Shown piece after piece: positions 53,218 to 60,989 of a stretch of 64,000 bases of DNA. Made by a program: the position numbers and the translations under genes. The notes under the pieces were generated by a model. That model was not told the origin of the DNA and searched no databases. It saw only the letters and a program-made list of their open reading frames with translations. Origin of the DNA: DATMER01 sp963741305 (GTDB lineage: Bacteria; Acidobacteriota; Thermoanaerobaculia; Multivoradales; UBA5704); contig CAVUHL010000003.1 in NCBI GenBank assembly GCA_963741305.1, forward strand, positions 7,502,001 through 7,566,000, given 5' to 3'. Every line of letters starts with the position of its first letter. Position 1 is the first letter of the stretch.

Positions 53218-53282
53218 CCCTCACCCCCCGGCCCCCTCTCCCGCTCCACCCAAGCACGCCCGCCCCGGGAGAGGGGGAGACT
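53218..53282. repeat. 65-bp palindromic repeat, left copy after nuoN
   Basis: It begins CCCTCACCCCCCGGCCCCCT and ends GGGAGAGGGGGAGACT. Internally CCCCCTCTCCCG pairs with CGGGAGAGGGGG (12 bp) around a 22-nt loop. It matches the reverse complement of 53377-53441 with two differences. Confidence 0.85.
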
Positions 53283-53376
53283 TGCTCCGGAACCTGCCGG
53301 CTGACCAAGCCTCAGCAATCGAGTGAGCGTTTTTCCGTACACCCCTGTCTGCCTTCACCACCAATCCACCCTCGTA

Positions 53377-53441
53377 AGTCTCCCCCTCTCCCGGGGCGGG
53401 AGTGCTTGGGTGGACCGGGAGAGGGGGCCGGGGGGTGAGGG
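53377..53441. repeat. 65-bp palindromic repeat, right copy in inverted orientation
   Basis: Reverse complement of the copy at 53218-53282 over all 65 bp with two mismatches, 94 bp away. The pair could form a very long hairpin in nuoN or sigma-factor transcripts. It belongs to the same CCCTCTCC...GGAGAGGG style as the shorter repeats near tmk. Confidence 0.85.
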
Positions 53442-53449
53442 CCCTTTCT

Positions 53450-53568
53450 GGCACCCGAGGTGCCGAATAGGCACCCGGCCGGAGAAGGCGCAATCGGGGA
53501 GCCGTCCCCTCTTTCCAGTCCGATCGTCCTCATTCCACTTGCCCAGGCTGTCCCCGCCAGGGGACGGC
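53450..53568 (+). other. Possible structured RNA leader upstream of the sigma-factor gene
   Basis: Three arms, GGCACC, GGTGCC and GGCACC, between 53451 and 53476 can pair in two mutually exclusive ways. Downstream, GCCGTCCCCT at 53501-53510 pairs perfectly with AGGGGACGGC at 53559-53568. The sigma-factor ATG follows at 53647. Whether this is transcribed with that gene is unknown. Confidence 0.35.
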
Positions 53569-53646
53569 CCGCAAACAAAATTCCCTCCTGATCCGTAGAT
53601 CTGTTGGCACCATCTATGCGTATCCACGTCGTGGAGGAGATACCGT

Positions 53647-54285
53647 ATGAAGGGGGTGAGCATGCCCAAAGTCAGCGCAAACCACCAAAAAGGGTGGGAC
53701 TTCGAAGCGGCTGCGATGCCGTTCGTGGATGCGCTTTATAACACCGCGTACCGGATGACGCGCAACTCCGAAGACGCCGAGGACCTCGTCCAGGAGACCT
53801 ATCTGAAGGCGTACCGGTACTACGACAAATTCGAGGAGGGGACCAACTTCAAGGCGTGGTTGTTCAAGATCATGAAGAACACCTTCATCAACAACTACCG
53901 CAAGAAGCAGCAGGCCCCGGCCCTCAGCGATTTCGCCGAGATCGAGGAGTCTTTCGAGACCCAGGTCAACGAGGATACCGCCCGCCAGACCAAGAACCCC
54001 GAGGAGGAGCTGCTCGAGAACGTGCTCGACGAGGACGTGCAGAAGTCGCTCGACAAGCTGCCGCCCGACTACCGCATGGTCGTCCTGCTGGCCGACCTGG
54101 AAGGGTTCTCCTACAAGGAGATCGCCGAGATCCTGGAAGTCCCTGTGGGGACCGTCATGAGCCGCCTCTACCGTGGCCGCCGGCTGATGGAAGCCGCCAT
54201 GCTGGAGTTTGCCAAGGATCACGGGTACCTCCGGGACGGCGAGCCGACCAAAATGCGCAGCCGGAGTGCCAGCCCCAAGCCATGA
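53647..54285 (+). CDS. ECF-family RNA polymerase sigma factor
   Basis: 212 residues from ATG 53647 (GGAGGA 8 nt upstream); ATG 53662 is possible. Region 2: NTAYRMTRNSEDAEDLVQET, then YLKAYRYYDKFEEGTNFKAW. Region 4: LPPDYRMVVLLADLEGFSYK, EIAEILEVPVGTVMSRLYRG. The linker between them is acidic. The next gene encodes a zinc-binding anti-sigma candidate, so activity is probably controlled by its release, perhaps by redox stress as for the SigR/RsrA group. The target promoters are unknown. Confidence 0.95.
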   Translation: MKGVSMPKVSANHQKGWDFEAAAMPFVDALYNTAYRMTRNSEDAEDLVQETYLKAYRYYDKFEEGTNFKAWLFKIMKNTFINNYRKKQQAPALSDFAEIEESFETQVNEDTARQTKNPEEELLENVLDEDVQKSLDKLPPDYRMVVLLADLEGFSYKEIAEILEVPVGTVMSRLYRGRRLMEAAMLEFAKDHGYLRDGEPTKMRSRSASPKP

Positions 54286-54420
54286 GCCCCAAGCCGCGGG
54301 CCCCCAAGTAAAATTTCTGTAAAGCGCCCGGAAATATCCGGACCGGCCCGGCAGTTGATCTAGACGGTTGCACGGAGGGCGTGACATGACACACTTGGCT
54401 GGGGCTCCCGGAGGCTGGTA

Positions 54421-54663
54421 ATGGACTGTAAAGAGGTCGGATCTGTACTGTTCCTGTTCTTCGACAATGAGATGGACGACGACCTGCTGACCCCGTTCCG
54501 AGACCACGTAGCCCTCTGCAGCGACTGCGCGCGGCAGATGGACTACACGCGGAAGCTTCTCCTGGTGGTGCGCGAGCGGTGCGTCCGCTGCACTTGCCCG
54601 GACGGCCTGCGACTCCGGATCCTGACCAACTTCCCGCATCGCACCTCACCCGAAGCCCACTGA
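54421..54663 (+). CDS. Zinc-finger anti-sigma factor (ZAS/RsrA-like)
   Basis: 80 residues; GGAGG precedes the ATG. It has the zinc-binding anti-sigma pattern: C3 in MDCKEV, then H-x3-C-x2-C in RDHVALCSDC, which are the C-H-C-C ligands. An additional C-x2-C-x-C-P (CVRCTCP) near residue 56 gives further candidate thiols. There is no membrane segment, so it is a soluble anti-sigma acting on the sigma factor encoded 135 nt upstream. The rich Cys content suggests thiol oxidation as the trigger. Confidence 0.88.
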   Translation: MDCKEVGSVLFLFFDNEMDDDLLTPFRDHVALCSDCARQMDYTRKLLLVVRERCVRCTCPDGLRLRILTNFPHRTSPEAH

Positions 54664-54673
54664 AAGGCACGCC

Positions 54674-55135
54674 ATGAGCCGCCTCTCCCGTTACGTCCTG
54701 GTCCTGGCCTTGCTGGCCGGCTTCGCCGTCCAACTCGCGCCCGCCTCCGCTCAGGGTCCGGTCCTCCAGGGCCTTGGCGGAGAGCGGCTGAGCGAGGCGG
54801 ACCTGGCCCAGGGCGCGACCATCTTCATCGTCTGGGCCTCCTGGTCTCCCCACTCGCGTGACGTCGTGCCGCGGGTGAACCAGGTGGCGCAGCGCTGGGG
54901 CGGCAAGGCCCGCGTCGTGACCGTGAACTTCCAGGAAGACCGGGGGGCCGTGGAGAGCTTCCTGGCCGGCAAGGGCATGGGCGCGACGGTGTTCATGGAC
55001 GCGGACGGTGCCTTCTCCAAGAAGTACGCGGTGGCCACGCTGCCCGGCCTGCTCATCATCAAGGATGGCAGGGTCGCCTACCGCGGCAAGCTGCCGGAAG
55101 ACCCCGACCGGGTCATCGTCGAGATCCTTCCCTGA
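54674..55135 (+). CDS. TlpA-like thioredoxin-fold protein lacking the active-site cysteines
   Basis: 153 residues with a signal peptide (cleavage after APASA). The fold is TlpA/ResA-like: ATIFIVWASWSPHSRDVVPR, RVVTVNFQEDRGAVESFLAG and the cis-Pro loop VATLPGLLIIKDGRVAYRGK. At the active site the usual W-C-x-x-C reads WSPHS, so both cysteines are replaced by serines and the protein cannot do thiol redox chemistry. It may be a binding or chaperone form. It is 10 nt downstream of the anti-sigma gene, so it is probably in the same operon. Confidence 0.88.
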   Translation: MSRLSRYVLVLALLAGFAVQLAPASAQGPVLQGLGGERLSEADLAQGATIFIVWASWSPHSRDVVPRVNQVAQRWGGKARVVTVNFQEDRGAVESFLAGKGMGATVFMDADGAFSKKYAVATLPGLLIIKDGRVAYRGKLPEDPDRVIVEILP

Positions 55136-55965
55136 AAAACTCTCCAAGAATCCTTCGCATTGCGCTCCTGGCCGCCGTGCTCATCACCGGCCGGGACGCG
55201 GCTGCCCACGATCCGCTGCCGCCCCACCAGTCGTTCACGGTCGAATCCGCGTGGCTCGGCGAAACCCGGCGCATCAATGTCTACACGCCGCCGGTGTATT
55301 CCGCCGGAGGGGCCGGCATGGGAGCTGAGCGCTATCCCGTGCTGTACATGCCCGACGGCGGCCTGCAGGAGGATTTTCCGCACGTCGCCGCCACGGTCGA
55401 TGCCGCGGTCCGGGCCGGTGAGATGCGGCCGCTGATCGTGGTCGGCATCGAGAACACCGAGCGGCGGCGCGACGTGACCGGTCCGACCGAGGTTGAGGAG
55501 GACCGCAAGATCGCGCCGCGGGTCGGCGGCTCGGCGGCGTTCCGCCGATTCATCCAGGACGAGCTCATGCCCCGGATACGCATCCTGTACCGGGTGACCG
55601 ACGAGACCGCGGTCATCGGCGAATCCCTCGCCGGTCTCTTCATCGTCGAGACCTTCTTCCTGCAGCCGGAGCTTTTCGACACCTACATCGCCCTCAGCCC
55701 GAGCCTCTGGTGGAACGGCGAGGAACTGGTGCGGAAGGCCGGCGAGCGCCTCGAGGCACGGCCGGACCTGCGCAATACCCTGTATCTGTCATCCGCCTCC
55801 GACGATGTCGGCGCCGAGGCGGCGCGCCTGGCGGAAGCGCTCCGCGCGAACGCACCCGCCGGGCTGAAGTGGCAGTACAAGCCCCGGCCCGACCTGCGCC
55901 ACGACAACATCTACCGCTCTGCCGCACCGAAGGTGCTGCGCGAGCTGTTCGCGCCCGGCAAGTAG
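55132..55965 (+). CDS. Secreted alpha/beta hydrolase, esterase D/Fes-like, probable CTG start
   Basis: 277 residues if started at CTG 55132. That codon overlaps the previous stop (CTGA), and only this start gives a full signal peptide (KNSPRILRIALLAAVLITG, then AAA before the mature HDPLPPHQ). The first ordinary start, GTG 55177, cuts the signal peptide in half. The mature enzyme is a Fes/EsD-type hydrolase: RRINVYTPPVY, YPVLYMPDGG, the nucleophile elbow GESLAGLF, the acid strand LSSASDD and His in LRHDNIY. It may hydrolyse siderophore or other esters in the periplasm. Coupling to the TlpA-like gene suggests one operon from the sigma factor onward. Confidence 0.85.
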   Translation: MKNSPRILRIALLAAVLITGRDAAAHDPLPPHQSFTVESAWLGETRRINVYTPPVYSAGGAGMGAERYPVLYMPDGGLQEDFPHVAATVDAAVRAGEMRPLIVVGIENTERRRDVTGPTEVEEDRKIAPRVGGSAAFRRFIQDELMPRIRILYRVTDETAVIGESLAGLFIVETFFLQPELFDTYIALSPSLWWNGEELVRKAGERLEARPDLRNTLYLSSASDDVGAEAARLAEALRANAPAGLKWQYKPRPDLRHDNIYRSAAPKVLRELFAPGK

Positions 55966-55974
55966 ACCCTCCAA

Positions 55975-56480
55975 AGATCTCAGACCCGCTCCCAAAACCT
56001 TGGAGCCGGTTCAAGCGGTGCAAATCCGCTCTGAGCTTCTTGGATGCGCTCTGAAAAACCTGGAGCCGGCCGGAAGATTCTCAGGCGGATTCAGGACGCT
56101 GGGAGCCGCTCCGAGCGACTTGGAAGCGATTCTGAAGTTGTTGGATGCCATTCTGAGCGACTCAGAACCGCTCCGAGATCCTCAGGGTCGCTCTGAGCTT
56201 CTCAGAATGGTTCGGAGTAGGCTCGAAGCCGCTCTGAGTCCAAAGGAATGGATCTGAAGCTCCAAGAAGTCATTCTCAGCGCCTCAGAATGCTTCTGAAG
56301 TTCTCGGAGCCATTCTGAGCGGCTGAGAACGGCTCTGAGTCTTTCAGAACGCCTCTGAGGCGTTCAGAATGACTCTGAGAAAGCTCAAAGCCGTTCTGAG
56401 TCACAGAGAATGGCTTCGAGCTGCCTCAGAATGGCTCTGAACTTTTCAGAGTGGCGCCGAGCCGGCTGGAGCGACATCCG
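55975..56480. repeat. Degenerate 20-21-bp-period repeat array C
   Basis: About 25 units. The core TCTGA/TCCGA recurs at 56030, 56050, 56110, 56131, 56152, 56172, 56192, 56233, 56253, 56294, 56314, 56334, 56354, 56374, 56395 and 56436, with spacings of 20 or 21. Best units read TCTGAGnnnCTCAGAAyGGy, so most contain a 6-bp inverted repeat (TCTGAG/CTCAGA). No two units are identical and there are no conserved-repeat/unique-spacer blocks. It occupies nearly all of the 625-nt gap between the esterase and the broken NACHT gene. Confidence 0.85.
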
Positions 56481-56611
56481 GACTGCTCTCGGCCTGTAAG
56501 ACCGCGATGGATTGACTCGTCTCCAGCCTGGGTCATAACATCACCCCGCTGCACAGGAAGGCTGACGCCGCCCGTGAACTTCGAGGCACGTTGGGCGGAC
56601 AAAGTCAGACG

Positions 56612-58029
56612 ATGAGAGCCAGCAAAGTATTCCTTAGCTATTCGCGTTTGGACGGCTTGGCGGTCGTCAGCCGTTTGGATTCTGCTGTCGATTGGGATTC
56701 CGCCTTTCGCCGCGTGTGCGAGATCTTGCGCGGAGCTCCGCCACGCAATGTTCCGCACCCTCGCGCAATCCCTTGCGCTGACCCGTTTCGTCCCTACTTG
56801 AACGAGCTCCTGCGGTACGTGGTGGATCAGCTTAGGTATCGCGAGCCGTCGGGTGTTCTGGAACTGAGCACCAGACAAGAGGAGGGGAAGGTCGATCTGC
56901 CGCTCCCCGTCTTCTTGCCTCTGACGACGACGCAGGAGTACCCTGTATCACCCGTTGAGCAATGTGATTCATCCCTCAGAGGTGCATTTGACGCTTGTAA
57001 TGGGAGACTGTTGCTGCTGGGTGACGCAGGCGCAGGAAAGACAGTTAGTCTCCTTCACTTCGCGCGTACTGTGGTCGCGGAACGACTGGCAGATTCTGTA
57101 AATCCCCTGCCCATCCTTGCCGACATTGGCCGATGGGACCCAGACAGCTTACAACCACTGGAGCAGTGGCTTAGCGGGTGCTCACCGAGACATTCCGCTC
57201 AAGTGCTCGATGCAATCCGCAAGGGCGAGGCTCTGCTGCTGCTTGATGGTCTCGACGAGCTCGGGAGCCGCCGACCGCTAGATCCTACGGTGCTCACGGT
57301 GCGGGTATTCTAGATGAGCCCTCACTTGAGCGCGTAGTTCCGGGAGGGGTGCGCGCGGTGTTTTTGGACTTGGCCGTGCTTCTCAACTGCCTGCTTCCGA
57401 TGGGAGATGGCGGCTACCGTTTTGCACACCTGCGACTGCGTGACTACCTGGGGTATGCCTGGGCATCTGTTCAAATGAAGGCGTCCAACGCAGACGAACG
57501 CGCAGAGGCGGCTCGTGTGCTGGGAGAGGTTGGCGGCGAACGAGCGGTGGAGTCCCTTATCAGCGCTCTTTGCGCGGAAATGCCATGGTATGAAAGAGAG
57601 CACTTCGTTTGTGGTCCCTTTGCAGATGAGGAAGCGACCGCGCGTGGCAGGGCGGCGGCTGCGCTTGGCCGGATTGGTGACATGCGAGCCGTTCAGCCGC
57701 TCATCGCTGTGCTTGAACAGATTTACGAAAGTTGGAGAGTCCGCGGTTGGGCAGCCTCGGCGCTCGCTGCGCTCGGTGACCGTCGAGCAGTGGAACCGCT
57801 TATTGCTGCGTTGAAGCACGGCGAATACGAGGTCCGCGAAAGCGCAGCTGCTGCTTTGGGGCGCATGAAAGCTGTCGAGGCGGTGTTGCCGCTAGGGTGC
57901 CTGCTGAAAGATGAGCGCGCTGTCGTCAGAGCTACGGCTGCCCGCGCCCTCAAGAACATTGGAACGGCCGAAGCCCTGATCTTGTTGGGGGAAAGCAAAC
58001 AAGCCGGACAATGTGAACCTGGCCAATGA
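56612..58029 (+). pseudogene. Broken NACHT-HEAT (STAND) NTPase gene, possible former defence protein
   Basis: Two pieces in different frames. Piece 1 (ATG 56612 to TAG 57313) begins KVFLSYSRLD, which looks like the first strand of a TIR domain, then has a NACHT Walker A LLLLGDAGAGKTVSLLHFAR and Walker B EALLLLDGLDELG. Piece 2 (open from about 57298 to TGA 58029) has the end of a NACHT region (YRFAHLRLRDYL) and at least four HEAT-type repeats (RGRAAAALGRIGDMRAVQPL, RGWAASALAALGDRRAVEPL). Around 200 residues between Walker B and the end of the NACHT module are missing. The region has visibly lower GC and different codon use from its neighbours, a sign of transfer. Function is probably lost. Confidence 0.8.
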
Positions 58030-58181
58030 GGACTCGGTGAACTCCGGAATCTTCTGGTCGACGAAACTCGACGTCACCAGTATGCCGTGACGTTGAAGGA
58101 CGGAGAGCAACGAACCAGTAGTCAATGAGGTTCGAGACGGGCGACTGGGACGGACCGCGCGGTGTATAGTACAGCCCTCCA

Positions 58182-60989
58182 ATGGCGCATCTTCAGTGGC
58201 TTGAAAACGATGTCCCTGCGTCTTGCCCGCTCTGCGGCGAGCAGGGACCGAAGGGCGCGGTGCTGGCGGTGGATCACGTCCTGCCTGGGCATCCGCGCGT
58301 CACTTTGCTGCGTTGCCCGGTCTGCGGCGTAGCCTTTCTCGAGGACCTCACGCCGCCCGACTACGAGACCACCTTGGCCGTGCAGCTCGACTATTACGTC
58401 GAGCAGGGGGCTGGGATCGACTGCATCGTGGCGCCGCTGTTGCGCCTGCCGCCCGAGTCGGTCCGGCGCTTCCTCGACGTCGGCTGCAGCTTCGGCTTCG
58501 CGCTCGACTTCAGCCGGTTCGCGTTCGGATGGGAAGTGCTCGGCGTCGACCCCTCTCCGCTTGCCACGGCGGGCGCCGCGGCCCTGGACGTGCCGATCCG
58601 CAGCTCCTATTTCAGCGCCGGCCTCGACCTCGGCCCCGAGCCTTTCGATCTGGTGCTGTGCTCGGAGATCCTCGAGCACCTCGCCGAGCCCCTTGCCCTG
58701 CTGGTGGCGATGCGTGAGCGATTGTCGCCCGAGGGATTGCTCGTCCTCTCGACACCCAACCTCGCGGTCGTGCGGAGGGAGACGGAGGAGGGTGTGCTCG
58801 GCCGTGCTCTGAGCCCGGGGCTCCACCTGATGCTCTACGACCGCGGCTCGCTTTCCCTTCTCCTCGCCAAGGCGGGCTTTTCCGAGGTCCGCATCGAGGA
58901 GTCGCCGGAGACGCTCCGTGCCTTCGCGGCGTGCTCCCCGCCAGCGCTCGAACGGATGCGGCCGGCGGAACCGGCCCCGGACCGGGCCATCCTGCGCGAC
59001 TACTACGGCGCCCGGGCAGCCGGTTTTCCATCCGATTCCGCCCTCGCCTGCGGCTTCGCCTGGCGGCATTTCAAGGAGTGTGTCAATGCCGGCCTCCATG
59101 AGGAGGCGGCGGCGAGCCGCGCCGTCCTGGCGCGGATCTACCAGGCGCGCTTCGGGCTCGACCTGGAGAGGCCGGCCGAGATCGTGCTTCAGCAGCCATC
59201 GCAATGGCCCTTCAACCTGGCCGGCACGCTGTTCTATTCGGGCATCCTCGAGCTCAACGGCCTCCGCCGTCCCGACCGTGCCGCCGAGTGTTTCTCGGCA
59301 GCCGTCAAGGCGGGCAGCGCCCTGCTGGAGGAGCAGCGTCCTTCCGGAGTCTGCGACGGGGAGACGGAGGCGTTCACGGAGCTGGGCCGCACTCACCTGC
59401 CGATGGCCCTCGCAGCCATTCCGGTACCGGACCGCGTCGAAGCGCCGGCCTCCATGGTCCCAGATCGATCACAGAGGTTCGGCCGGGCGATAAGGCGGCT
59501 TTTCCGGCGTCCGCGGCCGGGCAGGCTGCGTCCTGATCGGTTGATTATTGCCGAGCGTTTCGTCGCTCCCATCGCCGGGCTCTCCTCCGTCGTTCTGCCG
59601 CTGGACGTGATCGCCCGGCAGCCGATTGCCCGGCTGCGGCTCGCCATCTTCGCCGAAGGCAAGGCCGATGTTCGAACCGCGACGCTGGCCAACCCGCCCC
59701 TCTCCCCGGAGGAGGCGCTGCACCTCGTGTTCGCGCCCTTCGACAATCCGGCAGGCGCCACCTTTTTCCTTGGGGTAGTGGATGGCGATCCCGCCTATCC
59801 CGAGGAGATCCGCGCCGCGGCCTCCAACCGTCCTCCGATCGCGCTCGAGTGCCGGGGCGAGGAACCTGCGGACCTGGTCCTGGACGAGCACGGCATCTCC
59901 GTGTTCCGCTCGGTGCTCCGCCCGGAGTTGTGCGTCCCGGTCATGGAGCCGGAGATCCGCACCGCCTACTGGCTCGATGCCTTCTGGTGCGATCCCCACG
60001 GCATCTATCTGCGCGGCTGGGTCCACACCCACGAGCACCGGGTGCGCGCCCTGCGGATCGAATCGGCAGGCCGGTCCGCCCGGGTTGAAACCTTTTCCGA
60101 CCGGCCCGATCTGCTCACCTTTTATCCCGAGCACGAGCATGTCCGCCATGGCGGCTTCGCCCTCTACCTCGCCTGCCCTCCCGGCCAGCCGGTGACCGTG
60201 ACTCTGGAGACCGACGGCGGCACCACGAGCTTTCCGCTCCCCTTGCCGGAAGGCCCGCTCCCTGCCTGGCCGAGATCGCCCAAGGATGAGGATGGAATCT
60301 CGCCGATGTTGCGGCGCTTCTCCGGGCTCGCAAATGCTCTCGGTGGCCGAGACAGCCGCCTGCTCCAGATCGGAGCGCGCACGCCGCGAGACATGGAAGT
60401 GGTGCCGCCGCGCCGCCTGCTGCAAGGCCGCGTGATCGGGCTCGACATCCATCCCGGGCTCAACGTGGACATTGTGGGCGACGCTCACGGCTTGAGCCGG
60501 TTCCTGCGCGAGGGCTCGGTGGACGCAGTGCTCTCCGCTTCAGTCCTCGAGCACCTCCAGGCGCCCTGGCTGCTGGCCGCCGAGATCAACCGCGTCCTCA
60601 AGCCCGGCGGGCTCGTCTATCATCAGGTGCCGGGCGCCTGGCCGGCCCACGCCCAGCCGAACGACTTCTGGCGCATCTCGGCCGAGGGGCTGCGCGTCCT
60701 GTTCGGGCCGGAGAACGGTTTCGAAGTCCTGGAAGCCTGCGACTCGGGGCCGGCTGCGATCATCCCCGCCCCGGAGTGGCGTGCGGACTATCTCGACATG
60801 CCGACCGTCCCGGCCTACGCCGTGGCCGAGATCCTGTCCCGCAAGGTGGAAGAGGTCCAGCCCGGCGCCGTGGCATGGCCGCTCGGAGCGGGGGCGAGCG
60901 AGTCCCGGTCCAAGCAGTATCCCGTTTCCGGCCTGCGGCCTTCGGCGGTCTCAGGCCTGCGTCCGGCGAGCCCGAAAGGTACTGCCTGA
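58182..60989 (+). CDS. Large protein with zinc ribbon and two SAM-methyltransferase domains
   Basis: 935 residues. An N-terminal zinc ribbon (CPLC about 15-18, CPVC about 47-50) leads into methyltransferase 1 (FLDVGCSFGFALDFSRF, LVLCSEILEHLAEPLALL). Residues about 290-400 are helical; about 430-730 are beta-rich without a recognised family (WLDAFWCDPHGIYLRGWVHT). Methyltransferase 2 is at about 735-890 (VIGLDIHPGLNVDIVGDAHG, DAVLSASVLEHLQAPWLLAA, LKPGGLVYHQVPG). The C-terminus has a short repeat (PVSGLRPSAVSGLRPASPKG). It is coupled (TGATG) to a glycosyltransferase, so modification of surface glycans is likely. TATAGT at 58165 may be the -10. Confidence 0.82.
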   Translation: MAHLQWLENDVPASCPLCGEQGPKGAVLAVDHVLPGHPRVTLLRCPVCGVAFLEDLTPPDYETTLAVQLDYYVEQGAGIDCIVAPLLRLPPESVRRFLDVGCSFGFALDFSRFAFGWEVLGVDPSPLATAGAAALDVPIRSSYFSAGLDLGPEPFDLVLCSEILEHLAEPLALLVAMRERLSPEGLLVLSTPNLAVVRRETEEGVLGRALSPGLHLMLYDRGSLSLLLAKAGFSEVRIEESPETLRAFAACSPPALERMRPAEPAPDRAILRDYYGARAAGFPSDSALACGFAWRHFKECVNAGLHEEAAASRAVLARIYQARFGLDLERPAEIVLQQPSQWPFNLAGTLFYSGILELNGLRRPDRAAECFSAAVKAGSALLEEQRPSGVCDGETEAFTELGRTHLPMALAAIPVPDRVEAPASMVPDRSQRFGRAIRRLFRRPRPGRLRPDRLIIAERFVAPIAGLSSVVLPLDVIARQPIARLRLAIFAEGKADVRTATLANPPLSPEEALHLVFAPFDNPAGATFFLGVVDGDPAYPEEIRAAASNRPPIALECRGEEPADLVLDEHGISVFRSVLRPELCVPVMEPEIRTAYWLDAFWCDPHGIYLRGWVHTHEHRVRALRIESAGRSARVETFSDRPDLLTFYPEHEHVRHGGFALYLACPPGQPVTVTLETDGGTTSFPLPLPEGPLPAWPRSPKDEDGISPMLRRFSGLANALGGRDSRLLQIGARTPRDMEVVPPRRLLQGRVIGLDIHPGLNVDIVGDAHGLSRFLREGSVDAVLSASVLEHLQAPWLLAAEINRVLKPGGLVYHQVPGAWPAHAQPNDFWRISAEGLRVLFGPENGFEVLEACDSGPAAIIPAPEWRADYLDMPTVPAYAVAEILSRKVEEVQPGAVAWPLGAGASESRSKQYPVSGLRPSAVSGLRPASPKGTA

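Noticed and set aside
55975..56480. CRISPR array
   Set aside because: There is no constant repeat alternating with unique spacers, the period is too short, and no cas gene is present.
57892..58182. Minus-strand frame that looks vaguely like the end of a PIN/DUF3368 protein
   Set aside because: It overlaps HEAT-repeat coding on the other strand and the similarity is too weak to support a call; the interval 58030-58181 otherwise holds only a possible -10 element.
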